Positions 24,769 to 33,389 of a stretch of 64,000 nt of DNA are shown here, in pieces. Numbering within the stretch: the first letter of the stretch is position 1; each line of letters starts with the position of its first letter. The notes below the pieces were generated by a model. The model did no database searches and was not told the DNA's origin. It saw only the letters and a list, made by a program, of their open reading frames with translations. Made by a program: the position numbers and the translations under genes. Origin of the DNA: DATBLE01 sp046734335 (GTDB lineage Bacteria > Actinomycetota > Thermoleophilia > Gaiellales > Gaiellaceae); contig JBKPRA010000064.1 in NCBI GenBank assembly GCA_046734335.1, forward strand, positions 4,126 to 68,125, given 5' to 3'.

Positions 24769-25368
24769 ATGCCGGAGGCGGCGGAGGGCGGCGGGCGGGA
24801 GCGCCAGCGACGGCGGACGCGGAAGGCGATCCTTGATGCCGCGGTCGAGCTCCTCGGCCGGGGCGGGGAGCCCTCGGTCGCCGAGGTCGCGGAAGCCGCC
24901 GACGTGTCGCGCCGCACCGTCTACCTCTACTTCCCCACCGTCGAGCACTTGCTCGCCGACGCCGCGCTCGAGGCTGCGCGAGCCTCTGTCGAGCCGCGCT
25001 TCGAAGCCGGCGGAGACCCTGCGGGGCGGCTCGAGGCGCTGGTCCGCGCGGTCCAGCAGGGATTCGCCGAGACCGAGCAGCTCGGCAGGACGATCATCCG
25101 GCACACCGTCGGCGCCGCCGACGGTCCCGGGCCGCGCGCGACTCCACGCCGGGGTTACCGGCGGGTCGAGTGGATCGAACGGGCGCTCGAGCCGCTCCGC
25201 GGCGCCGTCCCCCCCGAGCGGTTCGAGCGGCTCGTCTCCTCCCTCACGTTGGTGATCGGCTGGGAGGCGATGATCGTCCTGGAGGACACGCGAGGCCTCG
25301 ACCATCGTGCTGCGGAGGAGATTTGCGTCTGGGCGGCGCGTGCGCTCCTGGCCGCGGAGACGACCTGA
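24769..25368 (+). CDS. TetR family transcriptional regulator
   Basis: A 199-residue regulator. The N-terminal helix-turn-helix spans residues ~18-60 (V-A-E-A-A-D-V-S-R-R-T-V-Y-L-Y-F), followed by an all-helical ligand/dimer domain without known relatives visible. ATG 24769 is chosen because a near-perfect AAGGAGGTGA precedes it; a GTG at 24745 lacks support. It probably represses itself and the divergent cupin-RidA operon through the inverted repeat at 24699-24723. The effector is unknown. Confidence 0.9.
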   Translation: MPEAAEGGGRERQRRRTRKAILDAAVELLGRGGEPSVAEVAEAADVSRRTVYLYFPTVEHLLADAALEAARASVEPRFEAGGDPAGRLEALVRAVQQGFAETEQLGRTIIRHTVGAADGPGPRATPRRGYRRVEWIERALEPLRGAVPPERFERLVSSLTLVIGWEAMIVLEDTRGLDHRAAEEICVWAARALLAAETT

Positions 25369-25407
25369 ATCGCCGGGCCTGGTCGGGTTGCCGAATACAC
25401 TCGCGCG

Positions 25408-26199
25408 ATGCTGACGGAACTCGGCCTCTACAAACTTCTGGACGAGAACCCCGAGCGGACGTGGCCGATCGCGCGCGGAATGGTGATCCCGATCGCCCGG
25501 CTGATCGTGCCGGCGTGGGGGTACGGGCACGAGCGCATGCCGATCGAAGGCGCTCTGGTGGTCGCCTCGAACCACTTCTCCGAGGTCGATCCGATCGTGG
25601 TCGGGCTGCACAGCCCCAGGACGCTCTACTACATGGCGAAGATCGAGCTGCTGTCGATTCCGATCGCCGGCGAAATCCTCCGCTGGACGGGCGCATACGC
25701 CGTGCGCCGTGGCGAGAGCGACCGAGATGCGCTGCGGGTCGCCCGCTGGTCGGTCCAGCAGGGTCACGTCGCGGGCATCTTCGCCGAGGGCACGCGGCAG
25801 CTGCTCGGCTACCCGGGGCCGATGCAACCGGGCGCGGCGATGCTTGCCATCCAGGAGGGCGTGCCGCTCGTCCCGTGCGGAATCGACACGTTCGGCTGGA
25901 ACCTGAAGAACCGGCGCAGGTGCTGCGCCGTCTGGGGCAAGCCGATCCAGCTCGACCTCCCTCGCACGGGCAAGGGCTACAAGGAAGGAGCCGTGATCGT
26001 CGAGCGCGAGATCACGCAGCTCTGGCGCCAAGCGGCACAGGCCGTCGCCGACGGCTTCCCGGAGACGCTGCCCGGTGGTCTCACGCGCGCCGGCTATCTG
26101 AACCCGTGGAACACGCACTGGTACCCGGAGCTCGCCGGCTGGCCAGACGACGAGTGGGCTGCCGGCCCGCTCGGGCCGGTCTATCCGAAGCGCCGCTGA
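25408..26199 (+). CDS. 1-acyl-sn-glycerol-3-phosphate acyltransferase-like protein (PlsC family)
   Basis: A 263-residue PlsC-family acyltransferase. The catalytic N-H-x-x-x-x-D motif is seen as N-H-F-S-E-V-D-P near residues 55-62, the substrate-phosphate motif as F-A-E-G-T-R near 130, and block IV V-P-L-V-P-C-G near 153. It transfers an acyl chain to lysophosphatidate at the membrane, a step of phospholipid synthesis. A paralogue role with another acceptor cannot be excluded. Start ATG at 25408, 39 bp after the TetR gene. Confidence 0.88.
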   Translation: MLTELGLYKLLDENPERTWPIARGMVIPIARLIVPAWGYGHERMPIEGALVVASNHFSEVDPIVVGLHSPRTLYYMAKIELLSIPIAGEILRWTGAYAVRRGESDRDALRVARWSVQQGHVAGIFAEGTRQLLGYPGPMQPGAAMLAIQEGVPLVPCGIDTFGWNLKNRRRCCAVWGKPIQLDLPRTGKGYKEGAVIVEREITQLWRQAAQAVADGFPETLPGGLTRAGYLNPWNTHWYPELAGWPDDEWAAGPLGPVYPKRR

Positions 26200-26282
26200 T
26201 TACACGGCTCTGACACGGACTTTACGTCCCCATTGCACGACGCTCCCAGACTCCCCTGCAGGCAGCGGAAAGAGGGGGCGCG

Positions 26283-27197
26283 ATGAGGCGGAACGGTGTC
26301 GTAGTGATCAGCACGCTGGTGGGGGTGGCCGCGATCGCCGCGGCCGGAGCCGCCTCGGCCGGGTTCGGCTCCCAGAGCAGCGTCCGCTCGTTCGCGCATC
26401 TCGCGAAGCGCATAGTGCCGAGCACGACGGGCACCACCGCGGCCGAGCCGGGGCAGCTTCGCGGGGTCAACTTCGTCAGCGGCTGCCGCTTCAGCCACCG
26501 GAACACCGACGACCCGATCGTCTACCCCGGGCAGCCGGGCAAGTCGCACGACCACACGTTCATCGGCAACGACACCACCAACGCCTTCTCGACGCTCGCG
26601 TCGCTCCAGGGCAGGTCGTCGTCGTGCCGCCGCGCCGGTGACACCGCCGCGTACTGGGTGCCGACGCTGGTCTCCGCGTCCGGGCAGATGGTCCTGCCGC
26701 GGGCGGCGACGGTCTACTACCGTCGTCACACGCTCGCGCCGGTGCAGGCGTTCCCGCCCGGGTTCCGGGTGGTCGCCGGCAACTCGAAGGCCACCGGCCC
26801 GCAAGGACTGAAGGTCACGTACTGGAACTGTGGCCCGCTGGCAGGCGTCCGGCCGCAGGCGACAGTCCCGACGTGCCCGAACGCCGGCCGGATGGGTCTG
26901 GCGCTGCACGTTGCGTTCCCGGACTGCTGGGACGGCGTGAACCTCGACTCCGTCGACCATGTCAGCCACCTGGCCTACTCGATGCGCGGGCGCTGCCCGG
27001 CCGACCACCCGGTGGCTGTGCCGGCGGTCCAGGTCAACATCCGGTACCCGAGTGCGGGCGGCTCTGGTGTCGCGCTCGCGTCGGGCGGGCAGTACTCGGG
27101 CCATGCCGACTTCTTCAACGCCTGGAATCAGACCACCCTTCAGAGCCTGGTCTCGGGCTGCCTGAACGCACTCCGGCACTGCCAGCAGGGCGTCTAG
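26283..27197 (+). CDS. secreted DUF1996 protein
   Basis: A 304-residue exported protein with a signal peptide (M-R-R then hydrophobic to A-S-A near residue 26). The DUF1996 core starts at about residue 60 with G-V-N-F-V-S-G-C and holds the family motifs D-P-I-V-x-P-G, S-H-D-H-T-F, Y-W-V-P-T-L near 120, and F-P-D-C-W-D-G near 217. DUF1996 proteins occur in actinobacteria and fungi, often beside carbohydrate-binding modules; no activity is established. GGGGG-rich ribosome site precedes the ATG. Confidence 0.88.
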   Translation: MRRNGVVVISTLVGVAAIAAAGAASAGFGSQSSVRSFAHLAKRIVPSTTGTTAAEPGQLRGVNFVSGCRFSHRNTDDPIVYPGQPGKSHDHTFIGNDTTNAFSTLASLQGRSSSCRRAGDTAAYWVPTLVSASGQMVLPRAATVYYRRHTLAPVQAFPPGFRVVAGNSKATGPQGLKVTYWNCGPLAGVRPQATVPTCPNAGRMGLALHVAFPDCWDGVNLDSVDHVSHLAYSMRGRCPADHPVAVPAVQVNIRYPSAGGSGVALASGGQYSGHADFFNAWNQTTLQSLVSGCLNALRHCQQGV

Positions 27198-27217
27198 CGC
27201 TTTACGGGGACGACCGA

Positions 27218-27247
27218 GGTGGAGGGCCGGCGCGCCGGCCCTCCACC
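27218..27247. terminator. perfect 30-bp palindrome between convergent genes
   Basis: Fifteen-bp self-complementary arms with centre GGCGCGCC lie between the DUF1996 stop and the stop of the convergent Ig-like gene. Likely a bidirectional terminator; no U-run. Confidence 0.6.
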
Positions 27248-27258
27248 GGCCAAGCGGG

Positions 27259-28344
27259 TTACGGCGTGCGGGTCGCGACCTGCACGAGCCGGGTGCCCGA
27301 GATGCCGGACAGCGTGGGGTCGCCCTGGCGGTACGCCTTGACGAAGAACTGGACGCTGTGGCTGTTCTTGATCGGGAAGTCCGACCGCGGCTCGATGCTG
27401 TACGAGACCGTTCCGTCGCTGCCGGTCGGTGCGTCGGTCGGCGTCGAGCTGACGATCGGCGTAGAGCGGATGAAGACGAGCGCTCCCTGGACGAGGCGGC
27501 CCTTCGTGTCCTTGACGGTGATCGTCACCCGGATCGGAACATTCCGGGACGTGACCGGGTTCGGGTTGAAGACGACCCGGTCGACCGTCAGACGCTCGCC
27601 GGCCGGGCCGACGTCCTTCACGTTGACGCTGTTACCGCCGCCGCCGCCGCCACCTCCGCTCGAGGCGACGACCGCGGTGGTGTCAGAGAGCCCCGTCGAG
27701 GATCCGGCGCTGTTCTTGGCCGTGACCTTGGCCCGCACGCGCCTCCCTACGTCGGCAGCGGCGACCGTGTAGGTGCTGCCCTTCTTGCCGGTTCCCGAGC
27801 ACGACGTGACATCGGTGTTGCACGTCTGCCAGTTGACCGTGTAGCCGATCGGCTGGGTTCCCTCCCAGGTCCCGTTGGTCGTGCTCAACTGCTGGCCGAC
27901 GACCGCGCTGCCGGACACGACCGGCGCCGTGACTTCCGCAGGGGCGTTCGCCTTCCCCGGGACCTCACCCGTCGCGTTCGACACTGCGGTGTTACTGCCT
28001 TCCGAGTTCTTGGCGGTCACCCGGAACCTGATCGTGTGGCCGACGTCTGCCTGAACCACGGTGTACGCGGTTCCCGTCGCGTTGGTGACCTCCTTGCAGC
28101 CGGCGGCGTTGTCGTTGCACCGCAGCCACTGGTACGAGTAGTCGATCGGAGCCGTCCCGTTCCAACTGCCCTTGTCGCCGGTGAGCTTGGCGCCGACGAC
28201 GACGGCGACCTTCGTCGCGATGAACGGCTCCTGCTGGTTGCTGGGTTTTGCCTGGCTCCTGCCCGTCGCGCTGGAGGCCAGGAGGAGTGCGGCGAGCACG
28301 GCCGCGCCGGCGAGGACCACGCCGAATCTGGGGATGCGGTGCAT
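27259..28344 (-). CDS. secreted protein with tandem Ig/fibronectin-like domains
   Basis: A 361-residue exported protein: signal peptide (residues 1-~30, ending A-T-G-R), two related ~95-residue beta domains (each with G-x-W-x-G-T-x-P-I, a C-N cysteine pair and A-D-V-G-x-x-x-R-x-x-V-T-A-K-N), a run of nine glycines near residue 240 as a hinge, and a C-terminal Ig-like domain (V-P-I-R-V-T-I-T-V-K-D). Such repeats are common in Thermoleophilia surface proteins and suggest adhesion or cell-wall association. ATG 28344 is preceded by GGAGG. No catalytic residues seen. Confidence 0.82.
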   Translation of the reverse strand: MHRIPRFGVVLAGAAVLAALLLASSATGRSQAKPSNQQEPFIATKVAVVVGAKLTGDKGSWNGTAPIDYSYQWLRCNDNAAGCKEVTNATGTAYTVVQADVGHTIRFRVTAKNSEGSNTAVSNATGEVPGKANAPAEVTAPVVSGSAVVGQQLSTTNGTWEGTQPIGYTVNWQTCNTDVTSCSGTGKKGSTYTVAAADVGRRVRAKVTAKNSAGSSTGLSDTTAVVASSGGGGGGGGNSVNVKDVGPAGERLTVDRVVFNPNPVTSRNVPIRVTITVKDTKGRLVQGALVFIRSTPIVSSTPTDAPTGSDGTVSYSIEPRSDFPIKNSHSVQFFVKAYRQGDPTLSGISGTRLVQVATRTP

Positions 28345-28495
28345 GTGGTCGATCCTCCTTCGTGTCGAGGTGTGCGGCGGATGATGACGCAGCATGCAGC
28401 CGGTATCGCTCGCGGGGCCCGGAACCAAGCCGGAGAGGACCGGTGCACCGGGCGGCGTATGTCAACTCGACAGAGTCGATCCGGAGGTGTAACTC

Positions 28496-28747
28496 ATGGC
28501 AGCGCTCGCTCCGACGCTTCTCGGCGCGGACTACCCGTTTCTCGACGTGATGTGGACGATGTTCATCTTCTTCGCCTGGGTGATCTTCATCTACCTGATC
28601 ATCCTCGTCCTCGCCGACAACTTCCGCCGGCAGGATCATTCGGGCTGGGCGAAGGCGGCATGGACCCTCTTCGTCATCTTCGTGCCGCTGATCGGCGTGC
28701 TGGTCTACATGATCGCCAGACCGCGGGAAGACCTACTGGAGGCGTAG
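28496..28747 (+). CDS. small membrane protein, PLDc_N domain
   Basis: An 83-residue protein with two transmembrane helices (residues ~19-40 and ~55-75) and the ending V-Y-M-I-A-R-P typical of the phospholipase D N-terminal (PLDc_N) membrane domain, here without any PLD part. GGAGGTG precedes the ATG. These small proteins are common in actinobacteria; their function is unknown. Confidence 0.82.
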   Translation: MAALAPTLLGADYPFLDVMWTMFIFFAWVIFIYLIILVLADNFRRQDHSGWAKAAWTLFVIFVPLIGVLVYMIARPREDLLEA

Positions 28748-28762
28748 ACCGAGGGTTACGAC

Positions 28763-28791
28763 GCGGGGCCCGCCTTGCGGGCGGGCTCCGC
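28763..28791. terminator. hairpin between convergent genes
   Basis: A 12-bp stem with one G-U pair (28763-28774 with 28780-28791, 5-nt loop) lies between the PLDc_N stop and the stop of the lipoprotein gene. Bidirectional terminator inferred. Confidence 0.6.
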
Positions 28792-29345
28792 TACGACCCC
28801 GTCAGCTTCTCGCAGGCCGGGGCGTCGGCGAAGGCCTGGCGCAGGCCGCTCTTCTCGTCGAGCCCCCGTACCTGGCTGAAGGCGCTGCTGATCTGCGTGC
28901 CGGCCGTGGCCAGCGTGCCCGCGACGGCGGAAACCGCCTGGAGGACCTCGCTCACGCCCGAGACGTTCGCCGTCGCCTTCTGGATCGAGTCGGCGTCCTT
29001 CTGCAGCTGACTGCGCAGGTTCTCGAAGATGTCTTTGGCCTGAGTGTCGGCAACGGGTGGAGGACCGAGCGACTGGATCGAGTCGGCGAACGCCTGCGTC
29101 GAAGTCTTGGCGTCGCTGACGACCGCGTCCAGCGTCTGCTTGCTGAGCCCGCCGCTCTTCAGGGTCGTGCCCGTCGACTTGAGCGACGCCGTGTACGTGT
29201 TGGTCGCAGCGCACACGCTGTTCGCCCACTGCTGTGCCGCCTCGTCCGCGGCGGTCGTGGTCGAGCTGCCGCTGGACCCTCCGCACCCTGCGACCGCGGC
29301 CGTCGCGGCGACGAGGAGGGAGGCGATCGGCCACCGGCGTCTCAC
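28791..29345 (-). CDS. hypothetical lipoprotein
   Basis: A 184-residue exported protein. A short signal with the lipobox A-V-A-G-C (Cys near residue 19) is followed by a Gly/Ser/Thr linker and a long alpha-helical region rich in Ser, Ala and Gln, ending with a cysteine near the C-terminus. The fold looks like a helical bundle, but no family is recognised. The GTG at 29345 is chosen because it places the signal peptide at the N-terminus; the upstream part of the frame overlaps the divergent channel gene. Confidence 0.68.
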   Translation of the reverse strand: MRRRWPIASLLVAATAAVAGCGGSSGSSTTTAADEAAQQWANSVCAATNTYTASLKSTGTTLKSGGLSKQTLDAVVSDAKTSTQAFADSIQSLGPPPVADTQAKDIFENLRSQLQKDADSIQKATANVSGVSEVLQAVSAVAGTLATAGTQISSAFSQVRGLDEKSGLRQAFADAPACEKLTGS

Positions 29346-29386
29346 GCCGACATGGTTGCATGCGAGAACCGTCCTGCGCGCCGTCC

Positions 29387-29392
29387 TATGAT
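29387..29392 (+). promoter_or_regulatory. -10 element of the ion channel operon
   Basis: TATGAT lies 12 bp before the ATG at 29405, giving a very short leader. No convincing -35 box at 17 bp is seen. Confidence 0.35.
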
Positions 29393-29404
29393 CCGCGCGG
29401 GCAG

Positions 29405-30112
29405 ATGACAGCCGATAGCCGCACGTACCCGACCCGCCGAGTGCTCCGTCGAGTCGCTGAGCGTCGCGCGAGCCGGAGCTTCGGCGTGGTGCTCGCCCTG
29501 ATCGGGGTCTCGTTCGTGTTCGGGGCAACGGCGCCGGACGGCGCCTGGACGATGGGCGTCCTCGTCGTGCTCCAGGGCATCACGCTGATCGCGGCGATCT
29601 GGACGTCAGGGCTCGCTCGCACGCGCTCCTGGCTCGTCTTCGGACTGGCCATGATGGCGATCGCGATCGCTCTGGCTGTCCTCTCGTCGGCCGTTGGCGG
29701 GGCGGGCCTGAGGGGTGCGGTGGGGCTCGTCTCCGCGCTGCTCATCATCTGTGTCGTGGTCGTAATCGTCCGAAGCATCGCCCGGAGCCACGAAGTCAGC
29801 GCCGAGACCATCCTCGGCGCGATCTGCGTCTATATCAGCATCGGCATGATCTTTCTCTTCGCCTATGGGGCGGTCGCCGACATCGGCTCGGGCCCGCTCT
29901 TTGCCCAGGCCGCGGGCGACGGCACGAGAGCCCTCCGTCTCTACTTCAGCTACGTCACGCTCGCGACGCTCGGCTACGGCGACTACACGCCGGCATCGAA
30001 CGTCGGGCACATGCTCGCCGTGGTCGAGGCACTGCTCGGCCAGATCTACCTCGTCACTGTGGTCGCAGTGCTCGTCGCCCGCCTGAGGGTCCGGCCCCGG
30101 GAGTCACAGTGA
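29405..30112 (+). CDS. two-pore-type potassium channel family protein
   Basis: A 235-residue membrane protein with about six hydrophobic segments. The last two surround a pore loop with the filter motif T-L-G-Y-G-D-Y-T-P near residues 193-201, a form of the T-x-G-Y-G-D K+ selectivity filter. No cytoplasmic RCK domain is present; the protein ends after the last helix with a basic tail. Likely passive K+ conductance. Its stop overlaps the RDD gene (GTGA). Confidence 0.85.
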   Translation: MTADSRTYPTRRVLRRVAERRASRSFGVVLALIGVSFVFGATAPDGAWTMGVLVVLQGITLIAAIWTSGLARTRSWLVFGLAMMAIAIALAVLSSAVGGAGLRGAVGLVSALLIICVVVVIVRSIARSHEVSAETILGAICVYISIGMIFLFAYGAVADIGSGPLFAQAAGDGTRALRLYFSYVTLATLGYGDYTPASNVGHMLAVVEALLGQIYLVTVVAVLVARLRVRPRESQ

Positions 30113-31107
30113 GCGACGAGCACCGCGAGCCCGAGGGGATCACAGCCCGGCTCGGACGCATGGCCCTGGGGCCCGCGCGGGCCGCCGCCCGTTCCGGTCG
30201 CTCGGCGCTTTCCACGGAGGCCGAACGGGCAATCGACGCCGTGCTGGCCGGGCCGCTCCCGGAGACCGTTGCGCAGTCGCTCGTCGAGCATCACGTCATC
30301 GAGCGCGTCCTCGCCGAATGGCTCGAGGCGATGGCGGCTGCGCCCCAGGGCAATAGCGCCGAGCGCGCGCGGCTCGAGCAGGCGCTGGAGCAGGCGCTGG
30401 CGAGCCCCGAGCTCGAACGGCGCTTGTCGGACGCGATCTCCAGCCGGTTGACCGAGACGCTGGCCGATCGCGTGGTGCAGAGCGAGGCGTTCCGGAAGGC
30501 CCTCGCAGGGACGCTGGGGAGCCCCGAGGTGCGGGCCGCGCTCACCCGGCAGACCGCGGGCTTCGGCGCGGACCTCGCCGGGTCGCTGCGTGGGCGGGCC
30601 CGCGCGGCCGACGACGGAGCGGAGCGCAAAATCCGGCGCGCCGTCGGCCGTCGTCCTCGTGCTGGCTCCGCGTCTGCGTACGGCGGCCTCGCCGGCCGGG
30701 GGATCGCGTTCGTCATCGACGCGTTGCTCGTCCACCTCGTGTTCCTCGTGGTGGCCGCCTCGATCGCGCTGATCGAATCGCTGGTCGGGGCGTTCCATTC
30801 GGGGTGGCTGACGGGCTCGCTGCTCGGGGCCGGCTGGGCGGTGGTCGTGGTCGTCTACTTCGTGTTGTTCTGGAGCGCGACCGGACAGACGCCGGGCATG
30901 CGGCTGATGAGCCTGAGGGTGCTCACCGGCACGGGCCGCCCGCCCTCCGTGTGGCGGGCGCTCGTCCGCTTCGCGGCGCTGATCGTGGCGATCCTGCCGT
31001 TCTTCGCGGGCTTTCTTCCCGTCCTCTTCGACGACAGGCGGCGAGCACTCCAGGACTACGTCGCCGGCACGAGCGTGGTCGCCGAGCCCGGCTCGGTTGC
31101 AGCGTGA
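30109..31107 (+). CDS. RDD family membrane protein with helical N-terminal extension
   Basis: A 332-residue protein. Residues ~1-185 are soluble, charged and helical, with E-R-A-R-L-E-Q-A-L-E-Q-A-L repeats suggesting coiled coils. The C-terminal RDD domain (A-G-R-G-I-A-F-V-I-D near residue 200, three transmembrane helices, W-S-A-T-G-Q-T-P-G-M-R near 262, closing D-D-R-R-R-A-L-Q-D) is intact. RDD proteins are implicated in ion transport or as anchors. Coupling with the upstream channel by overlapping codons is suggestive. Confidence 0.85.
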   Translation: MSDEHREPEGITARLGRMALGPARAAARSGRSALSTEAERAIDAVLAGPLPETVAQSLVEHHVIERVLAEWLEAMAAAPQGNSAERARLEQALEQALASPELERRLSDAISSRLTETLADRVVQSEAFRKALAGTLGSPEVRAALTRQTAGFGADLAGSLRGRARAADDGAERKIRRAVGRRPRAGSASAYGGLAGRGIAFVIDALLVHLVFLVVAASIALIESLVGAFHSGWLTGSLLGAGWAVVVVVYFVLFWSATGQTPGMRLMSLRVLTGTGRPPSVWRALVRFAALIVAILPFFAGFLPVLFDDRRRALQDYVAGTSVVAEPGSVAA

Positions 31108-31222
31108 TACTCCTCGAGTGGCGGAGCCGCGGCGCCGCTACCCGTCCTACGGTTGCCTGAGGACGGGCGTCTGCCGGAACCGCGTGCTCTAAGCCCGGCC
31201 GTGAGTCGGATAGGGTCGGCGC

Positions 31223-31564
31223 GTGATCCTGATCATCGCGATCCTCTTGGCGATTTTCCTCGTGCCCTCGCCGTGGAGCATCGTCGTCCTGGTGGTCGCC
31301 TGCGTGCTCGAGGTCGGCGAGATTGCCGTGCTCCGGCGCTGGTCGAAGCGGATCGGGCGGCGGACGAAGGCGACCACGGGAGCCGAGGCGATGGAGGGCA
31401 AGGTGGCAGAGGTCACGCAAGACTGCCGGCCCACCGGCATGGTCCGGCTCGACGGGGAGCTGTGGGAGGCCCGCTGCGAGGCCGGCGCCTCGCGAGGCGA
31501 CTCGGTCGTCGTCGAGCGGCTCGACGGGCTGACGCTCGTCGTCTCGCCGACGACTGAGGCCTAG
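31223..31564 (+). CDS. NfeD-like membrane protein
   Basis: A 113-residue protein with two N-terminal hydrophobic segments (residues 1-33) and a C-terminal OB-fold (G-K-V-A-E-V ... G-M-V-R-L-D-G-E-L-W-E-A-R-C ... G-D-S-V-V-V) characteristic of NfeD C-terminal domains. The classic family pairs with stomatin-like proteins, which are not adjacent here. GTG start. Its stop overlaps the stop of the convergent PRC-barrel gene by 4 bp. Confidence 0.8.
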   Translation: MILIIAILLAIFLVPSPWSIVVLVVACVLEVGEIAVLRRWSKRIGRRTKATTGAEAMEGKVAEVTQDCRPTGMVRLDGELWEARCEAGASRGDSVVVERLDGLTLVVSPTTEA

Positions 31565-32205
31565 CGCTTCTTGCTCGGCAGCTTGCCGAACTCGGCCTTG
31601 GCGAGGCTCAGCCCGATCGCATTCGTCTCGAGGGTCGCGACCGATTCGATCGGCACCGACACCGCGCGGTGCCACCAGAGGTGGCCCTTCTCCACGACCA
31701 CGTGCGTGATTCTGCCGTTCTCCACGACCACCGCGTCGACGGCGCCGAGCTCGTGGTCGTCGGACGATGCGACGACGCTCGAGCGACGGATCTCGACCTC
31801 GCCTTTCGGCACGCGGTCGTAGGTGACGCCGACGTTGGGGTCGATCTCGGCCGTGTAGACGCCGAGGTCGGCACCCTGGTAGCTCGGCATCATCACGACG
31901 TCCTCGACGCCCACGTCCCACTCCGAATCGGGCGCGGGGCGCTCGTCGACCGGTAGGTAGGCGTACCCCTGGATCGACTCCAGCTGCTCGAACTGCTCGG
32001 CGGTGCACGTCATGGAGAGGGAGTCGCCGGAACCGGCGCCGCCCGTCACGAGCTGCAGTGGCACGAGCCGGGCTGCCGGGTCGGGATCGCCTGCGCGGAC
32101 GACGACGTGTGTGACGGATCGCTTGACCGGGTCGAGGACGACGTCCGCCAGCGTGCCGGAGAGACCGTCCGTTGTCTGCAGGTGCGCGTCAAGTCGAAGG
32201 TACAT
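31561..32205 (-). CDS. PRC-barrel domain protein
   Basis: A 214-residue protein with two PRC-barrel-like beta domains: residues ~1-60 (D-G-L-S-G-T-L-A-D-V-V-L-D, T-H-V-V-V-R) and ~145-205 (L-G-A-V-D-A-V-V-V-E-N-G-R-I-T-H-V-V-V). Between them is an acidic linker. Related proteins are stress-associated in actinobacteria, but the role here is unknown. It lies 10 bp downstream of the VOC gene on the same strand. Confidence 0.72.
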   Translation of the reverse strand: MYLRLDAHLQTTDGLSGTLADVVLDPVKRSVTHVVVRAGDPDPAARLVPLQLVTGGAGSGDSLSMTCTAEQFEQLESIQGYAYLPVDERPAPDSEWDVGVEDVVMMPSYQGADLGVYTAEIDPNVGVTYDRVPKGEVEIRRSSVVASSDDHELGAVDAVVVENGRITHVVVEKGHLWWHRAVSVPIESVATLETNAIGLSLAKAEFGKLPSKKR

Positions 32206-32215
32206 CGCCCTGATC

Positions 32216-33067
32216 CTAGGTCACGACGAGGACAAGAGCGTTGCCCGACGGGTCGCGCACCAGGGGGCCACCGTCGCGCTCCTCGACCGCCCGGCCAACA
32301 GCCTCGATGTGCGAGACGACCTCTGCGCGGGCGCCGTCGTCCGGCAGCACGACCGTCGCGTACCGGAGGGCGGCGGTACCGGACGGGGGCGACTGGGCGC
32401 CGGCGCTCTCCCAGGTGTTCGCGCCGATGTGATGGTGGTAACCGCCCGCGGACAGAAAGGCTGCCTGGTCGCCGAGCTGCGCTGTCAGGTCGAAGCCGAG
32501 CACGTCCCGGTAGAACTCGATCGTCTCGGGGATGTTCGAGACCTTGAGGTGCACGTGACCCATCACGGTGGCCTCGGGCAGCCCATCGAAAGGCTCTGTC
32601 TCGGGGTCGTCGAGCACGCCGAGAAGGTCGTCGACGTCGAGCGGCATCGTCGTCAGCGTCGTGCCGACCTTGCCTTCCCAGATCTCGCGCGGGCGGTCCC
32701 AGTAGATCTCGATGCCGTGGCCGTCGGGATCGGAGAGATAGAGCGCCTCGCTGACGAAGTGGTCCGACAGGCCGACCAGCGGTACCCGGTCGCGCGCAGC
32801 GTGGGCGAGCCACGCGGCCAACTCGGCACGCTTGGGGACGCGCAGAGCGAAGTGGTAGAGGCCGGTGTAGCCGGCGGCCGGCCGGGCGCCGGGCTCCTCG
32901 ACCAGCACGAGCAGCTCACGGCCGTTCGCACCGAGGGACGCCCGCCCCGAACCCTCGCCCAGCACGCCGAGGCCGAGGGCACCGCGGTAGTAGTCGAGCG
33001 AGCGCGTGAGGTCGGAAACCGTGAGGTGGACAGCCCCGACGGTGGTCTGAGGCGCGATCGCGTCCAT
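32216..33067 (-). CDS. VOC family protein (glyoxalase/extradiol dioxygenase-like, two domains)
   Basis: A 283-residue protein with two paired vicinal-oxygen-chelate halves. The first begins V-G-A-V-H-L-T-V-S-D near residue 10 and carries D-G-H-G-I-E-I-Y near 135; the second begins M-G-H-V-H-L-K-V-S near 168 and carries Y-H-H-H-I-G near 208. The His/His/Glu pattern fits metal binding as in catechol 2,3-dioxygenase-like enzymes (CatE type). ATG 33067 is chosen because the family N-terminus starts there. Substrate unknown. Confidence 0.85.
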   Translation of the reverse strand: MDAIAPQTTVGAVHLTVSDLTRSLDYYRGALGLGVLGEGSGRASLGANGRELLVLVEEPGARPAAGYTGLYHFALRVPKRAELAAWLAHAARDRVPLVGLSDHFVSEALYLSDPDGHGIEIYWDRPREIWEGKVGTTLTTMPLDVDDLLGVLDDPETEPFDGLPEATVMGHVHLKVSNIPETIEFYRDVLGFDLTAQLGDQAAFLSAGGYHHHIGANTWESAGAQSPPSGTAALRYATVVLPDDGARAEVVSHIEAVGRAVEERDGGPLVRDPSGNALVLVVT

Positions 33068-33199
33068 TGCACTGCGAGCGTAGCTATGGGCCGGCCGCGG
33101 CCGGTGGGAGCGCCATCGACGCGCACAGCCGTGAGCGGGGCATCGGGCGCCTGGACGAGCCACGGGTGGGCCGGTCGAGGTCGAACGTGACCAGCAGGC

Positions 33200-33389
33200 G
33201 CATGGTCACCGGCCTGCGGCGGCCAGCATCGGCAGCCCGCGAACCCGGCGAGCGTGGCCCCGCCGAGGATCCCGAGGATGTTCGCCTCCAGTTAGCTGTC
33301 GAGCTGAAGAACACGCCGCGCTCAGCCGGGAGGAAGCAGGCGGCCGCGACGACGAAGACCTCGAGCGGCACTGCTCCCCAGGAGCTCAC
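33200..33389 (-). pseudogene. small membrane protein, apparently frameshifted
   Basis: A GTG at 33389 overlaps the YccF-like gene stop as GTGA, and the frame starts with a plausible hydrophobic stretch (V-P-L-E-V-F-V-V-A-A-A-C-F-L). After S-S-T-A-N-W near 33295 this frame turns Arg/Ser-rich, while the next frame reads E-A-N-I-L-G-I-L-G-G-A-T-L-A-G-F, a good second membrane helix. One missing G in TGG(G)AG would join them. The 3' end is uncertain. This is the only content I can see in the 318-bp gap 33068-33385. Confidence 0.4.

Noticed and set aside
24676..26118. Long reverse ORF (480 codons) opposite the TetR and PlsC genes
   Set aside because: Arg/Asp/Pro-rich antisense of two genes with clear domains; no recognisable motif.
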